Assembly (NCBI GenBank): GCA_025917655.1
Contig: CP084618.1
Coordinates: forward strand, 372,001-436,000
Source of the DNA: Chlorella sorokiniana
Lineage: Eukaryota; Chlorophyta; Trebouxiophyceae; Chlorellales; Chlorellaceae
DNA: 64,000 bases
Reading direction: 5' to 3'
The notes under the pieces: generated by a model
Database searches by the model: none
Told to the model about the DNA's origin: nothing
The model's input: only the letters and a program-made list of their open reading frames with translations
Shown here: piece by piece, positions 32,259 to 41,561 of the stretch
Layout of the letters: the number at the start of each line of letters is the position of its first letter
Numbering within the stretch: position 1 is the stretch's first letter
Position numbers and translations under genes: made by a program

Positions 32259-35200
32259 ATGCCCAGGCACAGGTTGCTCCGTGACTTAGCCGCCCTGAAC
32301 GAGGGCTTGTGCGTTGCCAGCCCAAGCGATGAGGCACGTCGTCGGCTGGCGGCGATCGCGGACAAAGTGGCTGAAGCTTCAAGAGATGATGAAGCCGTGC
32401 TCGGCTTGGACCAAGCAGAGCTGCTCGGGTGAGTTGTGTTTGCCGTGCCTGCGCTGCCTCCCTGCCTCCAGTGGTGTCTTGGATGCGTTTGCCGTCTCAG
32501 AGGTTCAGATGAGGCATTGGGTAACAACAGAGCTCCCATCAAGGGCATTTTTGACCCGCCGCCCACAACCGCCGGTTGCGCACCCTGCCTGGGCAACCCC
32601 GCAGGTCTATGCTGTCGCTGTCGTCCAGCCTGTTCCGGCTCGGCCTTGGATTTGCTGACCACGTCTCCATCTCCTCCTCCTCCGCGACTCAACTGTCTCG
32701 ACTGTTTCTTGGGTGCAAGCTGGTCCAGGCGCTGGCTTGCCTGGCGGTTGCACTCGCAGCTGGAGGCACCGCCCTGACGGAGGTGCAGGTGGTGCAGCTG
32801 GCCTCCTCGTTGGCGGTTGTGTGGCATTTGGGCCGCAGCATGCTGGAGCGAGGTCTGAAAGCTGCGCGTGCTAGCAGCATGGTGGGATTTGAACTGGACG
32901 GGGACAACATCCTCTTCAAACTCGCTGCCCACCAGAGCCTCGCTGCGTACAGCATGCTTGTATTCTTGCACGCTGAGGGTCCCCCAGGGCAGCCACCAGC
33001 TTTGCGCGTGGCTTCATGAAGCCAGGCACGGTGCTCCCCTGGTTAGAGGTTGTTGCTGAAGCGTTTGAGCTGGTGCCAGGAAGCGCACTGGAGCCCGGTG
33101 AGCCGCAGCGCTGCCCTGGGTTGTCTCATGGGCCTTCTGCCTCCTCTGCAACTGCTGCAGCCACAAAGCTTGACAGCGTACTTACTTCACAGAAGAATGC
33201 AGCAGGATTTGTCTCTTTCATGCTGAAGCACAAACTGCACAGGCATGTGGCCTCCACCTTCGCTGTGCAGAGATTTTTCTGGAGCACACGCTCCAGCTGT
33301 GCATGTTGATTCAATTCATCATGACCAGGCCAGAGCATCAAGAGGTGCAGGAAGCGCTTGCTTCCCAACCGTCCACACAAGATGCGCTCATGCGGTTGTT
33401 GCTCGGTGCTGCGCTGCCGTGCCTGGCCGCTGCAATGGACGGTGCGTCAGCAGCGTTGGACGGCAGCAGCAGCGCAGACGCTGCACGCGCGCAACAGCAG
33501 ACCTTCCAACTGGGTTTTGTGATCGGCGCCGTGCTTGACGCCGACCCTCTGCTTCCAGCATTGAGGCGGCACCTTAATACGCACGGCAGCGGCGGTGCGC
33601 TGCGCTGCGCTGTTCGGGTGCTGACTGCAGCGCCCTGCGCTGCCCCAACGGCATGGGTGCAAATGTTTACTCCAATCTGCTGCTGGGCGCCTTCTCAATG
33701 ACTGCGTTGCTGGCCGGCAGTCACGAACTATCTGGCGACCGTGGGCTTACAGCGGAGCAGCGCGCGTGCGCCTGGGAGCTGTTGCGGCTGCTGCCGCGCC
33801 TGGTGGCGCTGCTGCGGGCTGCGGAGGCCGACGCCCGGCAGCGGCCTGCTCTGGTGGACCTTTGCGCAGCCCCGTGTACAATGGTGGCCCACGTGGCTAT
33901 GCTGGTCTGTGAGCAGTCCGGCATCAGCAGCGTGGCCAAGGCGTCGGAGTGGGCTGTGGCCACCGAGGCGGCGCTGGGCTTGCTGCCGCTGCTGGATGAG
34001 CTTCATGCCGGCTGGGACGCGCCTAAGAGCCCCATTGAGTCGCCGCTGCAGGTTGGTGTGAGGAGGTCGGACGTTGCTGACATGGCCTTCAACATCGCCA
34101 GCAGCCTGCTGGAGGGTGGGATCTCCAGCGCCAACACGCTCTGGTCGGAACCGGACATGCTGCAGCGGGCAGAGGAGGCAGCGCGGACGGGCGCGTTTGA
34201 CGCGCTTGTGCGCCTGCATGCTCGCGTGTGCCGCCTGGCGTTCTGGCTGCCGACGCGGAGCAGCCCTGGGCTGCTGCCAGAAGAGTGCTTGCAGTTGCCA
34301 CAGGATACGCTGCAAGATCTTTTCCTCTTGATGTGGGACATCTCTTGCTGCGCCGAAGCGGGTGCAGTGGAGGGCGTCGAGCGCAGGCAAGGCCGGTGTG
34401 GCAGGCTTGCAGTGCAATGCACCCCACGCCTGTGGCATTGTGCTCCGCCTCTGTTGCCATTGCTCCCTCCCTCCCTCCCTCAAGCCCGCCCCGGCTCCCT
34501 GATGCACGCAGGCGGGAAGCCATGCGAGCTGCGCTGTTTCCCCACTTGGCTGCCCTGCATCAGTGCGCTGCTATGGGAGCCACGCTGGCCCGCGAGGAGG
34601 GTGCGGCACCCCAGCCGCCCAACCCTAGCGTGGACAGCATGCATGCGGTGGTGACGGCAGCAGCGCGCTGCTTCCCGCGCCTCTTCCGCGTGTCGCCGCT
34701 GCTGGAGGAGCAGCTGGCGCTGCTGACGGCCCATCTGGAAAGCGAGACTGAGGTGCTGCGCCGACGTTGTGGTCGTTGGCTGCTGACATGATGCGGTTGG
34801 GCCCATGCGTAAGCCCCTCCGCCAGGCCAGCAGCATGCTTTGCTGCAATGCGCTGGGGTGCAGCCCGCTGCCTCGGCGCTGCTTTGATGCCTGTGGGCAG
34901 CTTTGTGTCCCCTCAAATCCGCAGCATAAGCAGCGCAATCTGCTGTCAGACTTTCTGTTCTGGGCAGACGACCCGTCGGTGGCGGTGGCGGCAGCGCGCG
35001 CCGGCTTACTGGCGGCCGCTGCCAGCGCTGCGGAGCGGGCGGGCGGCGTGCCTGGCAACGAGGGCGAGCGGCTGGTAAGGGCTGCGCTGCTGCTCAGGCT
35101 GCCTTGCCTGGCTGGGCTCAAACAGCAACAAGGCTGTGCAGGCTGGGGCCTTGCTCACCCAGCCCCTCCCGCTCTCTTGCAGAGCGACCTGGCTGTGCTA

Positions 35201-36083
35201 GTCCAGGCTGCCGTGGCAGCAGTTGCTGCGGCTGGGGCAACGGCGGCCGCTGAGTTGCAGCAGGCTGGCGGCAGTGCTGGGCGCGGCGGGGGGCATGCTG
35301 AGCTGGCGGGGCAGCTGCATGAGGGGCGCTGCCAGCCTGTCGGCCAGCTTGGATGCGCTGCATGCGAGCGGTAAGGCGCTGGCAGCGGAGAGGAGCGCTG
35401 GCGGCGCCCGGCAGCTGGCAGGCGCGCTGGAGCCGCTGCTGCAGCCCGCAGCTGACCTGGCGGCCCTGGTGCACCAGCACTGGCAGCTGCCCGAGCAGGC
35501 GGCGGCGGTGCAGGTGGAGCGCACGCAGGCGGCGGCCTCCCGCAGCTGCGCGTACGCTTGCTGCGCCAACCTGGGCGGGGACGGCGGCAGCAAGCTGTGC
35601 AGCGGCTGCCGAGTGGCCCGCTACTGCGGCGCCGAGTGCTCGCACGCCGACTGGCGCCAGGGCGGGCATCGGCGGGTGTGCAAGGCACTGGCGGCGGCCC
35701 GGCAGCAGCAACGGGGGAGGAAGAGGGGTGACAGGACGTGCGATGAGGGCCTCTCTCTCGTTGTGTGCAATCTGGGCCCCTCCCACACGAACGCTGGTTC
35801 ATGCAAGCTGCACGTTGACCTTCAGCAGAAGAAGCCACGGCTGCGGAAAAGGATGCTGCGGGCAAGGTCTGCGTGCGGCTCTCAACCTCGAGAGGTGCAC
35901 TGCTGCCTGCGTGCTGCTGCAGCCCTTGTGTTGTCAGCAGAGCAGCATGCCGGGAAGTGCGCCGGGCACAATGCCGGGAGGTGCCGGCAGCACGTGGTGT
36001 GCAGCGCCGGCACAGCATGGCAGCTGCGCTCCCTGGCCGTCACTCGTATACCAGGAAGGGTCGGATGCCTGTGTGTGCTTTGA
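32259..36083 (+). CDS. MYND-finger protein, array copy 1 (MYND1)
   Basis: Intron-bearing paralogue of MYND0. Exon 1 (32259 to about 32429, donor GGTGAGTTG) gives MPRHRLLRDLAALNEGLC and LGLDQAELLG in one frame. Exon 2 gives MLSLSSSLFRLGLGFADHV and LASSLAVVWHLGRSMLERG. The long exon holds MGANVYSNLLLGAFSMTALL to CCAEAGAVEGVERRQGRC (33653-34395). Later come HLESETEVLRRRC, LLSDFLFWADDPSVAVAAAR and the finger (CAYACCANLGG, CSGCRVARYCGAEC, GGHRRVC; 35545-35685) with all ligands. Single-base frame differences occur near 32985, 33640 and 35320. The C-terminal frame has lost the MYND0 stop and runs on into the antisense ECO1 relic, ending at 36083. Whether it is expressed is unknown. Confidence 0.7.
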
Positions 36084-36150
36084 TGAAGGTGCGGCCATGC
36101 GTCGGTGGGGGTGCTGTGTGTTGGGCGAGGGGGATAAGCAATCGGGGTGG
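35938..36150 (-). pseudogene. relic 1 of ECO1 last exon and intron (antisense)
   Basis: Reverse complement of about 17500-17715: the ECO1 stop region, the exon coding GRAFIEAYTGTPRFLVYE in degraded form (36020-36095), its acceptor and part of the intron before it. On the plus strand it lies inside and just after the MYND1 C-terminal frame. Confidence 0.8.
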
Positions 36151-36352
36151 CAGCTGCCAAGCCTGGGACCCGGGCAGCAGGCTGCTGGCAAGCAGGAAAA
36201 GAAGCAGCAGTAGCTCCAGCAGCCAGCTGGGCAGGAGGAGAAGGGGTCGAAACAGGACAAGAGGCTCAAGCAGGAGGAAATCCAGCAGATGGCTCAGAGG
36301 CGGGCCAGGCTTGGGGCCCAGGCCGGCGCCGCAGCCGAGAAGAGGAGGGCAT
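36151..36352 (+). pseudogene. relic 1 of POL5 C-terminal coding end
   Basis: Matches the POL5 3' end (about 22130-21927, minus strand): CAGGCTGCTGGCAAGCAGGAA, AACAAGAGGCTCAAGCAG in diverged form, and AAGAGGAGGGCATAAGGCTG, with the POL5 stop position changed. The following 220 bp match the POL5-MYND0 spacer, so this junction copies the donor layout exactly. Confidence 0.8.
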
Positions 36353-36571
36353 AAGGCTGTCCATGCGCTGCTGCACGCTCACTGTAGCCGCAGTTGAAGT
36401 GCACGACTCGGCCCCAGTGCCAGAAGCCTTTCAACAAAATCACACCACAGCAGGCATGCGTGGTCAACAGCAACCCCCAAGGTAAAAGCGGCGCCGCATG
36501 CTGTGGTGCGGCAGCCCAGATGCAGCGATCATGGGTGCTGTTGCCTTGTTTGGTTCCTCTGCTGCCCTGAG
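36353..36571 (+). promoter_or_regulatory. MYND2 upstream region
   Basis: Copy of the 215-bp spacer between POL5 and MYND0. Shares with the other copies a GTCCATGCGCTG block and a TGCCAGAAGCCTTTC block. Confidence 0.5.
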
Positions 36572-39500
36572 ATGCCCAGCCACAGGTTGCTCCGTGACTT
36601 GGCGGCTTTGAAAGAGGGCGTGTGCGGTTCCCCCGAGCGAGGAAGCAGGTCTTCGGCTGGTGGCGCTCGCGGACAAAGTAACCGAAGCTTCAAGAAATGA
36701 CGAAGTCGTTACTAGCTCGGATCAAGCAGAGCTGCTCGAGTAAGTTGTGTTTACCGCGCTGCCTCCCTGCCTCCTGTGGTGTCCTCGATGCTTTCCCGCC
36801 TCAGAGCCTCAGATGAGGAATTGAGAGGCTCTGAATAAACGACCGACAACGGTGCTCCCTCCCAGCCGCCTTCCACCGCCGCTAAAACCCACTGGCGCTT
36901 CCCCTTGTCTGAGCAACCTGGCAGGTCGATGCTGTCGCTGTCGGCCACCCTCTTCCGGCTTGGAGTTGGAGGGGCCAATCAATTCACAATTTACCAAGCG
37001 TATGCTGGGTGCAAGCTGGTCCAGGTGCTGGCTTACTTGGCGGTCGCACTTGCAGCCAAAGGCACCGCCCTGACGCAGGTGCAGGCGGTGCAGCTGGCTT
37101 CCTCGCTGGCCGTTGTGTGGCGGCTGGGCCGCAACATGCTGGAGCATCGTTCAAATGCGGCGCGTGCTAGCAGCAGGCAGCAAATCAGCCTGGACGAGAT
37201 CGACGTTCTCTTCAATCTCGCATTCTGCCAGAGCCTCGCGGTGCGCAGCATGCTGACATTCATGCACCATCATGCACCCCCGGGACAGCCGCCGGCGTTG
37301 CGCGCGGCTTCATGAAGCCAGGCACGGTGCTGCCCTGGTTAAAGGCTGTGGCTGAGGCGACCGAGCTGTTGCCGGAAAGCGCATTGGAGCCTGGTGAGCT
37401 GCCGGCAGCTTTGGCGCCAAAGTGCAAGGCTGTTTTAATCGTCCGCGGCGGCGCTCCTTTCTTCTCTGCAAGTGCTACAGCCACAATGCTTGGTGGTGCA
37501 CTTAATGCAAAGAGGAATGCAGCAGGGTTGTCTGTTTCATGATAAAGCACAAAATGCACAGGCGTGTGGCCTGTACGTTCCTGTGCAGAGGCTTATGTGG
37601 CACACATGTGCCATCTGGTCACATCGATGGATTTCATCTTGACCAGCCCAAAGCATCAAGAAGTGCAGGAGGCGCTTGCTTGCCAGCCGTCCACACAAGA
37701 TGCGTTTGTGCGTCTGTTGCTCGGCGCTGCGCTGCCGTGCCTTGGCGCCACAATGGCCGGGCGTCAGCTGCGTTGGACGGCAGCAGCAGCGCAGATGCTG
37801 CATGCATGCAACAGCTGGCATTCAACCTGTTTACTGTGCTCAACGTAGTGCTCGACCACGGCGGGCTGCTGCCAGCAGTGAGGCGGCACCTCCGCACGCA
37901 CGGCAGCGGCAGTACGCTGCGCTGCGCTGCTCAGGTGCTGAATGCAGTGCCCCTGCGCTGCCCCAACGGCGAGAATGCGGATGTTTACTGCAACCTGCTG
38001 ATGGGTTCTATGGAGATGACCGCGTTGCTGGCCGACTCCAACAAACCAATCGGCAATCGTGCGCTGACGGCTGAGCACCGCGCGTGCGCCTGGGAGCTGC
38101 TGCGGCTGCTGCCGCGCCTGGCGGCGCTGCTGCGGGCTTCAACGGCCGTCGCCCAGCAGGAGCCTGATATGGAGTGGCCGCGGCTATGCGTTCCTCCATC
38201 TTGCATGGTGTCCCACGTCGCTAAGCTGGTCTGTGAGAAGTCCAGCATCCGCAGCGTGGCCGAGGCGTTGGAGTGGGCGGTGGCCACCGAGGCGGCGCTG
38301 GGCCTGCTGCCGCTGCTGGACGCGCTGGATGCCGGCTGTGATGCGCCTCTCAGCGGGTCGCCACCCGGTATGACAGATTCGTACGCTGCTATTATGGCCT
38401 TCAACACCATCAGCGGCCTGCTAGAGGGTGGGATCTGCAGCGCCAACACGCTCTGGTCGGGCCCGGACATGCAGCAGCGGGCAGAGGAGGCAGCGAGGAC
38501 GGGCGCGTTTGACGCGCTTGTGCGCCTGCATGCTCGCGTGTGCCGCCTGGCGTTCTGGCTGCCGGCGCGGAGCAGCCCTGGGCTGCTGCCAGAAGAGTGC
38601 TTGCAGTTGCCACAGGATATGCTCCAAAATCTTTTCCTCTTGATGTGGGACATCTCTTGCTGCGCCGAAGCGGGTGCAGTGGAGGGCGTTGAGCGCAGGC
38701 AAGGCCGGTGTGAGTGAGGGCGTGTGGCAAGCTTGCAGTGCACGCCACCCCACGCTTGCAGCCTTGTGCGCATGCCTCCGTTGCCATCGTTTTCCTGCTG
38801 CCTCAAGCCCGCCCAGCTGCCCGATGCACGCAGGCGGGAAGCCATGCGCGGGCGCTGTCCCCCACTTGGCTGCCCTGCATCAGTGCGCTGCGGCAGGTGC
38901 CACACGGGCCCGCGAGGGGGTGCAGCACCTCAGCCGCCCAGCCCTAGCGTGGACAGCATGCATGCGGTGGTGACGGCGGCAGCGCGCTGCTTCCCGCGCC
39001 TCTTCCGCGCGTCGCCGCTGCTGGAGGAGCAGCTGGCGCTGCTGACGGCCCATCTGAAAAGCGAGACCGAGGTGCGGCACCGGCGTTGCGGTGGCTTGCT
39101 GCTGACATGATGCGGGTGGGCCCATGCGAAAGCCCCTCTGCCAGCCCAGCAGCATGCCTTGCTGCACTGCCCTGTTGCGCAGCCCGCTGCCTTAGCTCTC
39201 CTTTCATGCCTGTGGGCCCTCGCTTCCGCAGCACAAGCAGCGCAAGCTGTTCTTGGACTTGCTGTTCTGGGCAGACGACCCGTCGGTGGCGGTGGCGGCG
39301 GCGCGCGCCGGCTTGCTGGCGTCCGCTGCCAGCGCTGTGGAGCGGGCGGGCGGCGTGCCCGGCAACGAGGTCGAGCGGCTGGTGAGGGCTGCGCTGCTTC
39401 TCAGGCTGCCTTGCCTAGCTGGGCTCAAACCCAACAAGACTGTGCAGGCTTGGGCCTCGCTCACCCAGCCCCACTGCTTTCATGCAGAGCGACCTGGCCA

Positions 39501-40104
39501 CGCAAATCCAGACTGCCATTGCGGCAGTTGCTGCGGCTGGGGCCACGGCGGCCGCTGACTTGCAGCAGGCTGGCGGCAGTGCTGGGCGCGGCGGGGGCAT
39601 GCTGAGCTGGCGGGGCAGCTGCGCGAGGGCTCTGCCCGCCTGTCGGCCAGCTTGGATGCGCTGCATGCGAGCAGCCAGGCGCTGGCAGCAGAGAGGAGCG
39701 TTGGCGGCGCCCGGCAGCTGGCAAGCGCGCTGAAGCCGCTGCTGCAGCCTGCAGCTGACCTGGCGGCCCTGGTGCACCAGCACTGGGAGCTGCCCGAGCA
39801 GGCGGCAGCGGTGCAGGTGGAGCGCACACAGGCAGCGGCCACCCGCAGCTGCGCGTATTCGGGCTGCGCCAACCTGAGCGGGGGCGACAGCAGCAAGCTG
39901 TGCAGCGTCTGCCGAGTAGCCCGCTACTGCGGCGCTGAGTGCTCGCACGCCGACTGGCGCCAGGGCGGGCATCGGCGCGTGTGCAAGACGCTGGCGGCGG
40001 CCCAGCAGCAGCAGCGGGGGAGGAAGAGGGACGACAGGCCGTACGATGAGGGCTCCCCTCTTGTTCTGCGCAGCCCTGGCCCCCTCCCGCATGAGCGCTG
40101 TTAA
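36572..40104 (+). CDS. MYND-finger protein, array copy 2 (MYND2)
   Basis: Paralogue in the same exon layout. ATG 36572 (MPSHRLLRDLAALKEGVC); exon 1 then shifts frame by one base near 36640, but the expected ALADKVTEASRNDE follows in the next frame. Exon 2: MLSLSATLFRLGVGGANQF, LASSLAVVWRLGRNMLE. The long exon (37539-38717) is open for 392 codons, the best preserved of the four in this part: ALDGSSSADAACMQQL, MGSMEMTALLADSNKPIGN, LLPRLAALLR, SARRG-like C-terminus to EGVERRQGRCE. Then HLKSETEVRHRRC, LFWADDPSVAVAAARAGLLA and an intact finger (CAYSGCANLSG, CSVCRVARYCGAEC, GGHRRVC). It ends at 40104 after PLPHERC. It shares the one-base loss before FMKPGTVLPWL (near 37300) with copies 0 and 1. Confidence 0.7.
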
Positions 40105-40238
40105 AAGCAGGCTACACGTTGACCTTCAGCTGAAGGCATCCACAGCTGGGAAAGCGGATCGATGCTGCGGGCAAGGTCTACCTGCGGCTCTCAATCTCAA
40201 CAGTCGCACTGCTGTCTGCCTGCTGCAGATGCCCTTGC

Positions 40239-40370
40239 ATTGTCAGCAGATCAGCAGGCTGCCAAATGCACCGGGCACAGTGCGGGAAGGGGCGGCCTGC
40301 GACGCCGGCTGCGCGTGGCGTGCGCCGCATGTCAGCCGCAAGCGCGGTGTTGGGCGGGGAGGCCTGCATT
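40239..40370 (-). pseudogene. relic 2 of ECO1 3' end (antisense, internally deleted)
   Basis: TTGTCAGCAGATCAGC and the following bases match the ECO1 3' flank in reverse, then most of the last exon is missing and the match resumes in the intron (GTGTTGGGCGGGGAGGCC). Confidence 0.65.
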
Positions 40371-40556
40371 GAGATGGCAGCTCCCGAGACCGGGACCGAG
40401 CAGCTAGCAAGCAGGACAAGACGCAGCAGGGCAGGGGCCAGCAGCCAGCTGGGCAGGAGGAGAAAGGAGCAAAGCAGGACCAGAGACTCAAGCCAAAGAA
40501 GAGCCAGCATGCGGCAGGTCAGAAGCGGGCCAGGCTGCCAGGGGCGGTGCTTTTGA
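40371..40556 (+). pseudogene. relic 2 of POL5 C-terminal coding end
   Basis: GCAAGCAGGACAAGACGCAG through AGAAGCGGGCCAGGCTG matches the POL5 Lys/Gln-rich C-terminus (minus strand 22130-21970). It stops before the POL5 stop codon and is followed by a TGCTTTTGA that matches the RNASEH2A stop. Confidence 0.8.
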
Positions 40557-41320
40557 GGGTGAACCGGGGGCGGCCTGTACTCTGCCATGCCTGCACTTGG
40601 GTCATGGCAGCCGGCAGCCACATGCTCCTGGATTGGCACAACGGGCGCATTGCTTCTGCGATGCTTGTTACAAGTGCAGAGGCCCTGACAGCAGGGCTTC
40701 ACGTGGTGTGACGAGGGGAGGAAAGAAAAGAAAACGGCAAGCAGGGGCAAGCTGTCCAGCCCCGCGCGTGGCAGTAGCCGCCAACCCAGCTGGCAGACCG
40801 AGCGCCCAGGGAGAGGGGGTCCTGCCTCACGACAGCTGCAGCTCGGGCTGCCCCTGGCCGGGCCGCTGGAACTGCGCGCGGGCGCGGGCGTCGGGCCCCT
40901 CCGCGTCGTCCCGCGGCAGCAGCTCGCACTGCGCAAAGTGCTGCAGCAGCTGGTCTGCCAGCACCAACGCCACCATGGACTCCACCATGGGCACCGCGCG
41001 CGGCACCACGCAGGGGTCGTGCCGCCCGCGCGCCAGCAGCTCCAGCTCCTCGCCCCCGCGTCACGGTGGCCTGGCGCCGCGCGATGGTGGCGGTGGGCTT
41101 GAACGCCACCCGCAGCACGATGTGCTCGCCGTTGGAGATGCCGCCCTGCACGCCGCCAGACCTGCAGGTGGTGTGTGCAAGGGGGGATTAGGGCGAGATC
41201 GTGGCAGTTAAGAGGCGGGGGATGGAAACACCCGAGGGGCAGGGGCTGTGGTGTGGCGTGTAAGGGCATGGCCCGCTCAGCTCTTCCGGTCCCCTTGAGC
41301 CAGCCCCCGCCCTCACCGCT
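40557..41320 (-). pseudogene. relic of chorismate synthase last exon and 3' flank
   Basis: A near-complete duplicate of the chorismate synthase last exon (minus): [17 protein letters not shown] near 41095-41160, [20 protein letters not shown] near 40950-41010, and the stop at 40827, plus about 270 bp of 3' flank to 40557 and part of the preceding intron to about 41300. The upstream exons are absent, so it cannot make the enzyme. In this relic the CCCC before TGCGTGGTG is intact, whereas the full gene has CCC. Confidence 0.85.
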
Positions 41321-41561
41321 GCAGCCAAATGGAGGAGGGCTTGGAGCTGTCCATGCGCTGTCGCTCAATCACTGTAAACATAACTAAGGTGCATGACACA
41401 AACATCCTTTCAAAAAAATCACCCCCAGCCGGGCATGTGGACCCCGGCATGCGCAGTCAGGAGCCCTGGAGGAGGAAAACGCCACCGCATGCTGTGGTGC
41501 GGCAGCCCAGATGCAGCGATCACGGGTGCCGTTGCCTCCTTGATCGACTGATGCCCCTGAG
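41321..41561 (+). promoter_or_regulatory. MYND3 upstream region
   Basis: Begins at the same junction as the MYND1 upstream region (chorismate synthase intron joined to GGAGGAGGGC). Both copies also have an ATG 11 bp before the MYND ATG in another frame. Confidence 0.5.
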
